From: Villigracilis sp900696595
Lineage (GTDB): Bacteria; Chloroflexota; Anaerolineae; Anaerolineales; Villigracilaceae
Length of the DNA stretch: 39,073 bases
Assembly: GCA_030263615.1 (NCBI GenBank)
Contig: SZPH01000026.1
Coordinates: 1 to 39,073 of the forward strand
Direction of reading: 5' to 3'
The translations under genes were made by a program, and so were the position numbers. How positions within the stretch are numbered: the stretch's first letter is position 1; every line of letters begins with the position of its first letter. A model generated the notes under the pieces. It worked only from the letters and a program-made list of their open reading frames with translations, was not told the origin of the DNA and did no database searches. Of the stretch, positions 8,233-17,260 are shown piece by piece.

Positions 8233-8238
8233 TAGGAT
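8233..8238 (+). promoter_or_regulatory. Possible -10 box six bases before the M23 gene ATG
   Basis: TAGGAT lies six bases before ATG 8245, the same spacing seen at 1247-1252 and 22158-22163. A weak -35 (TTAATG, 8210-8215) is 17 bp upstream. The AGGA inside this box could equally serve as a Shine-Dalgarno sequence, so the reading is uncertain. Confidence 0.3.
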
Positions 8239-8244
8239 GCAGCC

Positions 8245-10611
8245 ATGAAAAATAAACCCTGGTTCAGATTGTTTTTGACGCTTGCCGCGCTTCTTGTCGC
8301 GATTCCGGCGAACGCGCTTGCGGATTCGTCCCCGCCTCCGGATGTGTTTCAGCTGCCATGGGAGCAGGGGAAGTCCTGGGTCTCTTACGACGGACTCGAT
8401 AACGGCTGGAGACGCCCGGGCGGAAGCCCGCACAATTATAAAAACGGCGGCGCGATTGACTTTGCCCCGCGCGTCAATATGACGGTCGGCGAGGACACCT
8501 CGAACGATTGGGTCACAGCCGCCGCCGCAGGGACGGTTACTGTGGCGGGGAATTGCGTGGTCAAAATTGATCACGGCAACGGATGGCTGACCGAATACTG
8601 GCATCTCGACAAGATTCAAGTTGCGGCGGGGCAGAAGGTCAGCCGCAATCAGAAACTGGCAATCATCCATAACAACAAGGATAAGCAGGTCTGTCTCGGC
8701 AACGAGCATCCGGGCCCGCACTTGCATTTTGTTTTCCGCCCCAATGTCCTCGACACCCGTTTTGCAGGATGGACGGTGAACTATAACGCCTTTACAAATA
8801 AGACCACCTACACCAAGAATGGCGTGACGGTTCCCATCCTGACCCCGCTCTTGAACGTCCCGGATATGCAGATTGTCACGCGCGGCATCCTGGATTGGAA
8901 CACCCAAAACGAAGGAAGCGTGGACGGGTATCGCTGCGAGCGCTGGTCGTTGCTTTTGGTCGAGGACGCGACAATGGAGTTCAACGTAAGCGCGACTTCG
9001 CCAGGGTTGACTCCCGTTATCATTTTTCGCGACAGCGACCTGAACGAGATCGCCCGCTCAAACGGTTTCCTGGAATTGACTCAGCCGCTCGGCTTCTATT
9101 ATCTCGATGTCTGCTCGGACGCCGGGACGGGTTTCTACAACCTGACCGCGACCAAGACCGAATCGAACGGCGCGACGGTGACTCCTTCGCCGACGGATTC
9201 AGCGTCCGCAACGCCAACCCCCACTGAGACGGTCATCGTATCGGAAACTCCGTCCGCAACGCCAACTTCCACTGAGACGGTCATCGCATCGGAAACTCCG
9301 ACTGAGACGCCGTCTGTCACGCCCAGCCCCACTGTGTCGCTCACCCCGAGTGAAACGCCGACCCCGACTTTCACGCCCACCCCAACATTCGACCTGACCG
9401 GGACTGCCATCGCCGGGACGCAGACCGCCATAGCAGGCACATCCATCGCCGAGACGCAAACGGCGATTGCGGGAACAGAAACGGCGATCGCCGGCACTGC
9501 GATTTCAGGAACTCAAACCGCGTTTGCCGGGACACAAACGGCGATAGCAGGCACGGCAATTTCCGGGACGCAGACCGCCATTGCCCTCACTTCGACCGCG
9601 GAGTTTGGGACACAAACCGCGATGGCAGGCACGGCAATTTCCGGGACGCAGACCGCCATTGCCCTCACTTCGACCGCAAGCGCAGGCACGCAGACCGCGA
9701 TCTCCTCCACCCTCACGGCGGGAGCGCCGACCTCCACACCGACAACCATTCCGACCCCGGCGGGCCCTTATGTGCTTGTGGATGTAATTCAAGACGCGCT
9801 CGGCTTGAATCAAACCAGCCTTGTGAACGTCAGCCTGATGAACGTGCCGCCCGAAGGATACACCGCCGCGGAATTCCACTGCATCTACGACCCGGCGATC
9901 CTCGAAGTCGGCAATATTGCCCCCGCCGAACTCTTCGGATCGGACCCTGCCTCCGCCCTGAACGGACCCCAGAACGGCAGTTTCATCTTCGCCATAGCGG
10001 GGAGCCAGGGGAGGAAAGCCACATCCAGCGGAACCGCTTTCACCTTCATTGTGCGCGGCATGTCCGCAGGCGCGAGCAATGTCCAATGTACGGCGCGGGT
10101 TTCGGTGGGGCAGGGCGCGCTTGAAGCCATCGCCTACATCCCCGACTCTGTGACCGTTTTCGACGCTTCTGCCTCGCCCACGCCGACTCAAGCCCTGCCT
10201 GCTTACGTCGCAGGTCAGGTCATCGCCAGCAAACCCGTCACCATCCAACTCTTCGACGCGGGCAACGCGCTGGTCGTCTCGCAGACAGCAAATGCGGACG
10301 GCACGTTCAACATCCCCGTCGGCGCAGGGACGTACACCATCGTCGCCTCGGCGGAGGGTTTCCTCAAGGCGCAGGGATTCGTGACCCTATCCAGCGGGTC
10401 CACCTTCTCCATGCAGGTCGTCAACCTGCCCGCAGGCGATATTGACGGCAACAGCGTAATTGACCAATTCGACGCGCTGACCATCGGCATGAACTACAAC
10501 CTCTCCGCGCCCACCGCCGCAGACTTGAACAACGACGGTGCGATCAACGTTCTCGATCTCGAACTGCTCGCCGCCAACTACCGCATGTCCGGCGCGCTTG
10601 CCTGGCAGTAG
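8245..10611 (+). CDS. Secreted M23 peptidase with PPC, Thr-rich linker, cohesin and dockerin
   Basis: A 788-residue modular exported protein with a signal peptide (1-26). The M23 (LytM/lysostaphin-type) endopeptidase has probable zinc ligands H63, D72, H159 and H161 and a catalytic-type H120. A PPC-like domain spans about 220-310. A long low-complexity linker (about 315-505), rich in Thr, Pro and Ala, ends in GTQTAIAGT-type repeats. A cohesin-like domain (about 510-640), a carboxypeptidase-regulatory-like domain (about 655-725) and a type I dockerin (about 730-785, loops DIDGNSVIDQFD and DLNNDGAINVLD) complete it. M23 enzymes cut peptide cross-links in cell-wall peptidoglycan or other peptides. 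The domains after the linker parallel the 6241 gene closely, so the two share an origin by duplication. The key metal residues are intact. Confidence 0.9.
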   Translation: MKNKPWFRLFLTLAALLVAIPANALADSSPPPDVFQLPWEQGKSWVSYDGLDNGWRRPGGSPHNYKNGGAIDFAPRVNMTVGEDTSNDWVTAAAAGTVTVAGNCVVKIDHGNGWLTEYWHLDKIQVAAGQKVSRNQKLAIIHNNKDKQVCLGNEHPGPHLHFVFRPNVLDTRFAGWTVNYNAFTNKTTYTKNGVTVPILTPLLNVPDMQIVTRGILDWNTQNEGSVDGYRCERWSLLLVEDATMEFNVSATSPGLTPVIIFRDSDLNEIARSNGFLELTQPLGFYYLDVCSDAGTGFYNLTATKTESNGATVTPSPTDSASATPTPTETVIVSETPSATPTSTETVIASETPTETPSVTPSPTVSLTPSETPTPTFTPTPTFDLTGTAIAGTQTAIAGTSIAETQTAIAGTETAIAGTAISGTQTAFAGTQTAIAGTAISGTQTAIALTSTAEFGTQTAMAGTAISGTQTAIALTSTASAGTQTAISSTLTAGAPTSTPTTIPTPAGPYVLVDVIQDALGLNQTSLVNVSLMNVPPEGYTAAEFHCIYDPAILEVGNIAPAELFGSDPASALNGPQNGSFIFAIAGSQGRKATSSGTAFTFIVRGMSAGASNVQCTARVSVGQGALEAIAYIPDSVTVFDASASPTPTQALPAYVAGQVIASKPVTIQLFDAGNALVVSQTANADGTFNIPVGAGTYTIVASAEGFLKAQGFVTLSSGSTFSMQVVNLPAGDIDGNSVIDQFDALTIGMNYNLSAPTAADLNNDGAINVLDLELLAANYRMSGALAWQ
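9204..9299 (+). repeat. 48-bp tandem repeat inside the M23 gene linker
   Basis: Two near-identical 48-bp copies (9204-9251 and 9252-9299) encode the Thr/Ser/Pro-rich ETVI(V/A)SETP-type linker units. The length is a multiple of three, so copy-number change keeps the frame. Confidence 0.75.
9547..9677 (+). repeat. 53-bp direct repeat at 78-bp period in the M23 gene linker
   Basis: Identical 53-base segments lie at 9547-9599 and 9625-9677, a 26-codon period. They encode AGTAISGTQTAIALTSTA-like units. Shorter related units flank them from about 9405 to 9715. The region is prone to in-frame expansion and contraction. Confidence 0.8.
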
Positions 10612-10617
10612 ATAAAC

Positions 10618-10666
10618 AAAGAAAAACTCACCCCAAGTCCAACAGGCTTGGGGTGAGTTTTTCTTT
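10618..10666. terminator. Bidirectional terminator between convergent genes
   Basis: A perfect 20-bp stem (10618-10637 with 10647-10666) encloses a nine-base loop. It has A-rich and T-rich outer ends, so it can terminate both the M23 gene and the convergent acyl-CoA synthetase gene. Confidence 0.85.
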
Positions 10667-10672
10667 TAATTT

Positions 10673-10721
10673 AATTACCAATTACTAATTACTAATTACT
10701 AATTACTAATTACTAATTACC
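10673..10721. repeat. Heptanucleotide tandem repeat, seven units
   Basis: Seven contiguous units of AATTACT or AATTACC lie immediately downstream of the terminator and end six bases from the 3' end of the synthetase gene. They belong to the 7-bp repeat family seen at 14497, 34023, 36400, 37047 and 37831. Confidence 0.85.
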
Positions 10722-10726
10722 AATCG

Positions 10727-12427
10727 CTACTTCACGCCTTCCTTGTGCTGTCTCACCAACTCGCGGCGCAGAATTTTACCGACGGTCGTCTTCGGCAGTT
10801 CCGAGCGAAATTCGATATAGCGCGGCACTTTGTACGGCGCGAGGCGTTCCTTGCAGAACTCCTTCAGTTCCTCTTCGGTGAGCGTCTCGCCGGGTTTGAT
10901 CACCACCCAGGCCTTGACCGTCTCGCCGCTCTTCGGGTCGGGAATGCCGCCCACGCCAACTTCCAACACCTTGGGGTGATCCATAATGGCTTCCTCCACC
11001 TCGCGCGGCCACACCTGGAACCCGCCCGGTTTGATCAGTTCCTTCTTGCGATCCACGATGTAAAAATAACCGTCCTCGTCCATGCGGGCGATGTCGCCGG
11101 TAAACAGCCAGGTCCTGCCGTCTTTTAATGTGCGAAGCGTGTTGGCCGTTTCGGTCGGCATGTTGTGATACCCCTTCATCACCTGCGGACCGTGGACGAC
11201 GATCTCGCCGATCTCGCCGAGGGGCATTTCAGTCTCGCCGTCGTCCAGGTTGATGATCTTCATATCCACATCCGGCAGGGGCATCCCGATCGAGCCGGTC
11301 TTGTTCACGCCGTTTAGCGGATTACAAGACACAGCCGTCGGCGCCTCGGACATCCCAAAACCTTCGAAGACCTTGCCGCCCGTCAGGCGTTCAAATTCTT
11401 CCTTAGTCTCGCGCATCAGCGCCGCCGAACCGGAGATGCAGGCCTTGATGGAGGAAAGATCGTATTTCCCGGCTTTCACATCCGGGTGATTATTGAGCGC
11501 GTTGTACAACAGCGGCACGCCTGGGAAGATGGTCGCCTTGTATTTCGAAATGTTTTCCAACACATCCTTGAAGTCGCGCGCATTGGGAATCATCACCATG
11601 CTCGCCCCGCCCGCCATTGCAAAATTCATGCCCGCCACCATGCCGTACACATGGAAGAGCGGAATGCCCATCAGCACGACTTCCTTGCCTTCGTCCAGCC
11701 CGGTCATCCACGATTTGATCTGAAGCGTGTTCGCCACGATATTGCGGTGCATGGCGACCGCGCCCTTCGGCACGCCCGTCGTCCCGCCCGAATACTGGAA
11801 GAGAGCCGTATCGTCCGGCTGAATGTCAATGTTTGGCCTGGGCGAATTGGCGTGCTTCTTCAACAAGTCCGGCATCCAGGCATCGTTCGCGTCCAGCGCG
11901 TCCACCCGGTCGCCTTCCTTCTTCTCCTTCGCAATCGTAAAGAGAAAACGCAAAACCGGCGGCAACGCCTCCTTGATGTTCGTCACGATGATTTTCTTCA
12001 ACCCCGACTTTGCGCGCACTTCCTTCAACTTGCCGTAAAAACGGCTCATGCAGAACATAACCTCGATGCCTGCGTCGTTCACCGGCGTAAGGATTTCCTC
12101 CACCGGGTAGGTCGGGTTGATTGCCACCACAACGCCCCCGGCTTTCAGGATCCCGAAATAAGCCGGGACGAACTGCGGAATGTTCGGCATGAACATTCCC
12201 ACGCGGTCGCCCTTTTTCACGCCCATCTCGACCAGCGCGGCGGCGATGCTATCCGCCATTTTGTTCGCTTCCCGATATGAAACAACCGCGCCTTTGAAGA
12301 TCGTACAGGCGCGGTCAGGATATTTGCGCGCGGCTTCCTCCAAAAAATGAAACAGCGGCACTTTCGGGTATTCGATTGTCTGCGGCACCCCCTTATCGTA
12401 ATGCGCCAGCCAGGGCTTGTTGCTCAT
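10727..12427 (-). CDS. AMP-forming long-chain acyl-CoA synthetase (FadD-like)
   Basis: A 566-residue adenylate-forming enzyme. The ATP/AMP signature YSGGTTGVPKG is at residues 212-222. Further on come a GFGMSEAPT motif, FTGDIARMDEDGYF, the DRKKELIKPGG hinge and PKTTVGKILRREL with the catalytic lysine near the C-terminus. It activates a carboxylic acid to its acyl-CoA through an acyl-adenylate, using ATP and CoA. Length and motif order fit medium/long-chain fatty acid CoA ligases; the chain length is not predictable. The protein should be cytoplasmic or membrane-associated. GGAGGAGG precedes the ATG and a near-consensus promoter lies at 12550-12578. It is transcribed convergently with the M23 gene. 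No beta-oxidation genes are adjacent. Confidence 0.93.
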   Translation of the reverse strand: MSNKPWLAHYDKGVPQTIEYPKVPLFHFLEEAARKYPDRACTIFKGAVVSYREANKMADSIAAALVEMGVKKGDRVGMFMPNIPQFVPAYFGILKAGGVVVAINPTYPVEEILTPVNDAGIEVMFCMSRFYGKLKEVRAKSGLKKIIVTNIKEALPPVLRFLFTIAKEKKEGDRVDALDANDAWMPDLLKKHANSPRPNIDIQPDDTALFQYSGGTTGVPKGAVAMHRNIVANTLQIKSWMTGLDEGKEVVLMGIPLFHVYGMVAGMNFAMAGGASMVMIPNARDFKDVLENISKYKATIFPGVPLLYNALNNHPDVKAGKYDLSSIKACISGSAALMRETKEEFERLTGGKVFEGFGMSEAPTAVSCNPLNGVNKTGSIGMPLPDVDMKIINLDDGETEMPLGEIGEIVVHGPQVMKGYHNMPTETANTLRTLKDGRTWLFTGDIARMDEDGYFYIVDRKKELIKPGGFQVWPREVEEAIMDHPKVLEVGVGGIPDPKSGETVKAWVVIKPGETLTEEELKEFCKERLAPYKVPRYIEFRSELPKTTVGKILRRELVRQHKEGVK

Positions 12428-12549
12428 ACTTCCTCCTCCGGTTTGGATGATTGATGGATCATGAACCTTGCGTGGTTTGCGCTCTCCCGCGTAAACCAGC
12501 GTTGGGAAAAAAGATTACACGGACTGCCGATTTAGAAGCGATTACGTCA

Positions 12550-12578
12550 AGTATATACGCGATAATATCAAAAGTCAA
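12550..12578 (-). promoter_or_regulatory. Promoter of the acyl-CoA synthetase gene
   Basis: On the minus strand, TTGACT (12573-12578) and TATACT (12550-12555) are separated by exactly 17 bp. It lies about 120 bp before the ATG, giving a leader of roughly 115 bases. The segment 12428-12593 holds nothing else recognisable. Confidence 0.75.
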
Positions 12579-12593
12579 TTACAACACACAGGA

Positions 12594-13553
12594 TCACAGC
12601 GAGTTACGGACGAACGCCTCGATCTCTTCGACCCCATCCCGCGCCGGATCGAACCATTTGATCTGCGGATCGGATTCCTTAAACCAGTTTGCCTGCCGGC
12701 GGATGAAAACCCTCGTCGCCCGCCTCATATCAACTTTGGCCTGGTCGGTCGTCCCCGAACCTTTGATTACGCCGATACATTCCCGATACCCGATGGCGGA
12801 CATGCTCGGCAGGGAAGGGGAATAACCTTTATCCAACAATCTCCTCACTTCATCCAACAGCCCGTCTGCGAACATCCTCTCGATTCGCTCATCCACGCGT
12901 TGATACAGTTCCTCGCGCGGGCGTTTCAACCCGACGGCGATCAAGCGATATGGCGATTCGCCCCGACCGCGCTGTTCTGAAAATTTTTTTCCCGTTGTAA
13001 GAATAACCTCCAACGCCCGTATCGTGCGCCTGAAATTTCTCGCGTCAATCTTCCCCGCCGCCTCGACGTCCAGAGCCTTCAATTTGTCGTGAAGCCAGTT
13101 TGCCCCCTTCTCTTCCTTCGCCTCTTTGGCGTGGCTCAGGGCAAGCCTTTCTAATTCATCCCTCATCCTTGGGCTTGCCCCCACCTCCGGCGGATTCCAC
13201 CCCTGAGTTACCGCGCGGACATACTGCCCCGTGCCGCCTGTCAAAAAGGGAAGTTTGCCGCGTTCATGGACGCCCGCAATCGCATCCCGCGCCATTCGTT
13301 GAAAGACCGCCAGGCTTAACGTCTCGTCGGGGTTTACGATATCAATCAGATGATGGGGAACGCGCGCCATCTCCTCTTTCGATGGCTTGGCGGTGCCGAT
13401 ATCCATGCCGCGATAGAACAGGCGCGAATCGACGGAAACGATCTCGCCATTCATTCGTTCCGCGAGTTGAAGGGCAAGTTCCGTTTTGCCCACAGCCGTG
13501 GGACCGACAAGGAGAACAACGGGGGGCTTTTGAGTTCGATCCATTTGGTCCAT
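12594..13553 (-). CDS. miaA: tRNA dimethylallyltransferase MiaA
   Basis: A 319-residue MiaA. The P-loop GPTAVGKT is at residues 17-24, DSRLFYRGMDIGTAKP follows at about 43-57 and GGTGQYVRA lies in the middle. The C-terminal tRNA-binding part contains AIGYRE. MiaA transfers a dimethylallyl group to N6 of adenosine-37 in tRNAs that read codons starting with U. Length is standard. Two in-frame ATGs (13551-13553 and 13542-13544) are possible starts, and either leaves the P-loop intact. The gene is divergent from the HD hydrolase gene with 65 bp between starts. It lies about 165 bp upstream of the synthetase start, which has its own promoter. Confidence 0.95.
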   Translation of the reverse strand: MDQMDRTQKPPVVLLVGPTAVGKTELALQLAERMNGEIVSVDSRLFYRGMDIGTAKPSKEEMARVPHHLIDIVNPDETLSLAVFQRMARDAIAGVHERGKLPFLTGGTGQYVRAVTQGWNPPEVGASPRMRDELERLALSHAKEAKEEKGANWLHDKLKALDVEAAGKIDARNFRRTIRALEVILTTGKKFSEQRGRGESPYRLIAVGLKRPREELYQRVDERIERMFADGLLDEVRRLLDKGYSPSLPSMSAIGYRECIGVIKGSGTTDQAKVDMRRATRVFIRRQANWFKESDPQIKWFDPARDGVEEIEAFVRNSL

Positions 13554-13618
13554 TTTAATCCGCGCGTTTCTGGTAAACTTCGACCACGACCCAATTTTAA
13601 CACCAGAGGAATACCGTC

Positions 13619-14467
13619 ATGCTCAACTGGCAGAAACTGACCATTGATATGTTCGTGGAACAATTGCGCAGTTCCTACCGCCGCACCTACGGCGACCTGA
13701 AGGGCGATTATGGCAACGTTGCCTGCTGGGTGGGAAGGCTGGCGCTCGAAAATATCTCCAACTCAGACGCCCTGTATCACGATATCGAACATACGATCAT
13801 GGTTTCGCTCGCCGGGCTGGCGATCATCGAAGGTAAACATCTGCGGGAGGGCGGCGTCTCGCCGCGCGATTGGATGCACTACATGATCGCCGTCCTTTGC
13901 CACGACATTGGCTACGTCAAAGGCGTATTGAAGGACGACACCGACGCCCGCTTTTCGACCGGGACAGAGGCGGGATGGGTGGAAGTTCCGCCCGGAGGCA
14001 CAGACGTGGCGCTGACGCCCTACCATGTAGACCGCAGTAAACAATTTGCGCGCGAGCGCTTTGGCTCCGGTCTGTTAATGGATATGAACCGGGAACTGGA
14101 CGCCGAGACCATCGCCGACTACATTGAAATGACGCGCTTTCCCTCCCCTCCAGAGGAAAAATATAAAGACACGAAGGGCTTGGGCGGGCTGGTGCGCGCC
14201 GCAGATTTCATCGGTCAATTGGGCGACCCCGACTACTTCCGCAAGACCCCGGCATTGTTTTACGAATATCATGAACTCGGCTTGAACATGAAACTGGGAT
14301 ACAAATCCCCGCACGACATGCGCAGGAATTACACCAGGTTCTATTGGGAACAGGTCAACCCCTATTTGAAGGACGCGCTCGTGTACCTGCGCCTGACCGA
14401 AGACGGCAAACAATGGGCGGCAAACATGCACTCGCACGTCTTCGACTCGGAGCATGTGTACAAATGA
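13619..14467 (+). CDS. HD-domain metal-dependent phosphohydrolase
   Basis: A 282-residue protein with an HD-type metal site. H54-D55 and H58 lie in YHDIEHT, H95-D96 in LCHDIGY, and a later aspartate (D196, in RAADFIGQLGD) completes the usual H...HD...D set. HD proteins hydrolyse phosphomonoesters or phosphodiesters, often of nucleotides. No signal peptide or membrane segment is seen. AGAGGA (13605-13610) precedes the ATG. The gene stands between miaA (divergent) and the ATPase gene (same strand, 211 bp downstream). Substrate unknown. I do not see a GGDEF, HAMP or nucleic-acid binding domain. Confidence 0.85.
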   Translation: MLNWQKLTIDMFVEQLRSSYRRTYGDLKGDYGNVACWVGRLALENISNSDALYHDIEHTIMVSLAGLAIIEGKHLREGGVSPRDWMHYMIAVLCHDIGYVKGVLKDDTDARFSTGTEAGWVEVPPGGTDVALTPYHVDRSKQFARERFGSGLLMDMNRELDAETIADYIEMTRFPSPPEEKYKDTKGLGGLVRAADFIGQLGDPDYFRKTPALFYEYHELGLNMKLGYKSPHDMRRNYTRFYWEQVNPYLKDALVYLRLTEDGKQWAANMHSHVFDSEHVYK

Positions 14468-14496
14468 AATGACGGTTTGCGGGGATGGAGTAATGC

Positions 14497-14517
14497 GTGA
14501 TTCGTAATTCGTAAAGG
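14497..14517. repeat. Short heptanucleotide repeat, three units
   Basis: Three 7-bp units (GTGATTC, GTAATTC, GTAAAGG) lie in the gap between the HD gene and the ATPase gene. They have the same period and consensus shape as the larger arrays at 10673 and 34023. Confidence 0.5.
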
Positions 14518-14625
14518 GCGAGCCTGCGCAGAGCTGCCGGTTTGAATCTTTGATTTTCATTGCCATTTGGGGTGAAATCGGTTAAATTAACTCCTAGCAC
14601 GCGCGTTCTATCTATGTAAAACGAG

Positions 14626-14658
14626 AGACTTCCAAAGTCTCCAGGACTTCGGAAGTCT
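14626..14658. repeat. Intergenic nested palindrome, imperfect
   Basis: The arm 14626-14640 (AGACTTCC-A-AAGTCT) faces 14643-14658, and together they form an imperfect hairpin. Each arm is itself palindromic. The sequence is closely related to the perfect element at 23472-23506. It ends 20 bases before the ATPase start codon. Confidence 0.65.
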
Positions 14659-14678
14659 GAAACGACAGGAGCCGCTCC

Positions 14679-17237
14679 ATGACCGATTTGACCTTTTACC
14701 TCGGGCGTTATTTCGACCCCAAGACCGCCAAACTTACGAATAAAGACCTCAACTACGACTCAGCCGACCTGACCACGCACGCCGTCGTCACCGGCATGAC
14801 CGGCTCCGGCAAGACCGGCTTATGCGTCGCATTGCTCGAAGAAGCCGCGCTCAACGGAATTCCGGCCGTCATTATTGACCCCAAAGGCGACCTGACCAAT
14901 CTACTTTTGCATTTCCCTGAACTCCTGCCGCAGGATTTTCAGCCGTGGATTGACCCCGAAGTCGCCCGCCGCGCCAACATGACCCCCGAAAAAGCCGCGC
15001 AGGAAGCCGCCGAAGCGTGGGGCGACGGACTCAAAGAGTGGGGCATGACCCAGGAACGCATCATGGACTTGAAGAACTCGGTCAAGTTTTCCATATACAC
15101 GCCGGGGTCGAATTCGGGAATCCCCGTCAGCGTATTATCTTCTCTCGACGCGCCGGGACTCAATTGGGAGGAGAACCGCGAAGCCATCCGCGAAAAGATC
15201 GCCAGCACCGTCACGGCTTTGCTGGGCTTGGTCGGCATGAACGACCTCGATCCCATCCGTTCGCGCGAACATATTTTGCTCTCCAACATTTTTGAAGAAC
15301 ACTGGTCGCAGGGGCGCGGGCTCGAACTGGACGAGTTGATCCTGCAAACGCAAAACCCGCCCTTCGACAAACTCGGCGCGTTTTCGGTCAACGACTTCTT
15401 CCCGCAAAAAGATCGCACCGAACTGGCGATGACGCTCAACAACATCCTCGCCGCTCCCGCTTTTGAATCCTGGCGCGAAGGCGAATCGCTCGACGTGCAA
15501 TCCCTGCTCTTCACCGCAGACGGACAGCCGCGCCACAGCATTTTCTATCTCGCGCATCTCTCCGACGGCGAGCGCATGTTCTTCACCACGCTGTTGCTCT
15601 CCGCCGTCGAAACCTGGATGCGCGCGCAAAAAGGCTCCGCGTCCCTGCGCGCGCTTCTATACATGGATGAAATCTACGGCTATCTCCCGCCCACCGCCAA
15701 CCCGCCGTCCAAACAGCCGTTGCTGCGCATGTTGAAGCAAGCCCGCGCCTTCGGTCTCGGCATATTGCTCGCCACGCAAAACCCGGTTGACCTCGATTAC
15801 AAAGCCCTCTCCAACACCGGCACATGGTTCATCGGCAAACTGCAAACCGAGCGCGACAAACTGCGCCTGCTCGACGGACTCGAAAATCTGGCGGGCGGCA
15901 TCTCGCGCGCGCAAATGGATAAACTCATCTCGTCGCTCGGCAAGCGCGTCTTTGTCATGAACAACGTCCACAACAAGGAGCCGGTCCTCTTTCAAACCCG
16001 CTGGGTGATGAACTTTCTCGCGGGACCGATGACTCGCAATCAGATTCCCCAACTCAATGAGTTGGTCGGCGCGAAGGAAGCGGCGCCTCGCGCCACGCCT
16101 CAGCCTGTTTCCGCTCCCGAAGCGCAGACTACGCCTCCGCCTGTGGATCACGTCCAGCCGGTGGCGGTTCCAGTCGCCGCAACCCAGCCCAAAGCGCAGA
16201 CTCCGCCCCGAAGCGTCGCATCCGCCTCCCCGTCGAATGGAACCGCGACGAAGCCGAATCTCCCGGCGGGGATTCGCGAATACTTCCTCCCGCAAAATTA
16301 CAGCCTGCCCGAAGCCTTCAACGCCGCGGGCAAGGCTCAAGCCTACGGCGCGGCGATTCAAGGCGTGATCTATCGCCCCGTCTTGCTCGCCTCCGCTCAA
16401 ATCCGCATCCTCGACCGCAAGTTCGGCGTGGATACCGAGACGATTAAAACCGCCCTCGTCCCCAACCTTGACCGGCGCGGCATCGTCCGCTGGGAGGAGT
16501 TTCCGTATGCGGGACCTTCGCTCGATAAATTGGAAACAATGGCGGCGCCTTCCTCGAAATTCGCGTCCATAGAGGCGCCGTTGAACGATTCGAAATTGAT
16601 GACCGCGTTGCAAAAAGATTTCACCGATTGGGTCTTTCGCAATTCGTCCGTCACGGCGCGCGTTAACAAGACGCTCAAAGTCTTTGCGGGACCGGACGTG
16701 AGCCAGGCGGACTTTATGAAAGCCTGCGCCGACACCGCCCGCGAATCGCGCGACGCTGAAATTGAAAAGAAGACCGCCGCGCTCGAAAAGAAGATTCGGA
16801 CTCTCGAAGATAAATTGGGGCGCGAACACCGCGAACTGCGCGAGGACGAAGCCGAACTGCAAAATCGCAACATCGAATCCGGCGCGAATCTGCTGGAACT
16901 TGGCGCGAGCGTATTTGGCTTGACGCGCAAGAAGAGCGTCACCACCCAGTTTACGAAACACCGCCTTGTCCAAAGCGCAAAAGCCGAGGTGCAGGAATCG
17001 CAGGAAGTAATCGCCAAACTCACCCAGGATCTTAAGTTGTTGGAACGCGAACAAGAACAAATCATCGCCGAGATCAACGACAAGTGGGGCAGGGTCGTCG
17101 GCGACGTCAGCGAAACCATCATCGCCCCCAAGAAGACCGATATTTATGTCAACATCTTCGGCGTGGCGTGGATGCCGTACTATCAAGTTCAGGCCGGGGG
17201 TGAGGCGGCGGAGCTGGCGGCGTTTGGCGGGGAGTGA
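14679..17237 (+). CDS. HerA/FtsK-like P-loop ATPase with C-terminal coiled coil
   Basis: An 852-residue protein. The Walker A motif GMTGSGKTG is at residues 39-47 and the Walker B motif LLYMDE at 326-331 (D330, E331). An LLATQNPVDLDYKAL sensor-like stretch follows at about 365-380. This is the HerA/DUF853/TraG-type hexameric pump fold. A Pro/Ala-rich linker (about 470-535) joins the ATPase to a C-terminal part with strong coiled-coil character at about 690-780 and a conserved end domain. No membrane helices are seen. A DNA- or protein-translocating role is inferred from the fold. No NurA nuclease or conjugation gene is nearby, so neither repair nor transfer is supported by context. AGGAG (14667-14671) precedes the ATG. 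The gene converges on the coiled-coil gene at 17261. Confidence 0.85.
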   Translation: MTDLTFYLGRYFDPKTAKLTNKDLNYDSADLTTHAVVTGMTGSGKTGLCVALLEEAALNGIPAVIIDPKGDLTNLLLHFPELLPQDFQPWIDPEVARRANMTPEKAAQEAAEAWGDGLKEWGMTQERIMDLKNSVKFSIYTPGSNSGIPVSVLSSLDAPGLNWEENREAIREKIASTVTALLGLVGMNDLDPIRSREHILLSNIFEEHWSQGRGLELDELILQTQNPPFDKLGAFSVNDFFPQKDRTELAMTLNNILAAPAFESWREGESLDVQSLLFTADGQPRHSIFYLAHLSDGERMFFTTLLLSAVETWMRAQKGSASLRALLYMDEIYGYLPPTANPPSKQPLLRMLKQARAFGLGILLATQNPVDLDYKALSNTGTWFIGKLQTERDKLRLLDGLENLAGGISRAQMDKLISSLGKRVFVMNNVHNKEPVLFQTRWVMNFLAGPMTRNQIPQLNELVGAKEAAPRATPQPVSAPEAQTTPPPVDHVQPVAVPVAATQPKAQTPPRSVASASPSNGTATKPNLPAGIREYFLPQNYSLPEAFNAAGKAQAYGAAIQGVIYRPVLLASAQIRILDRKFGVDTETIKTALVPNLDRRGIVRWEEFPYAGPSLDKLETMAAPSSKFASIEAPLNDSKLMTALQKDFTDWVFRNSSVTARVNKTLKVFAGPDVSQADFMKACADTARESRDAEIEKKTAALEKKIRTLEDKLGREHRELREDEAELQNRNIESGANLLELGASVFGLTRKKSVTTQFTKHRLVQSAKAEVQESQEVIAKLTQDLKLLEREQEQIIAEINDKWGRVVGDVSETIIAPKKTDIYVNIFGVAWMPYYQVQAGGEAAELAAFGGE

Positions 17238-17260
17238 GCGCAATCCGCAAAAGGACGTTT

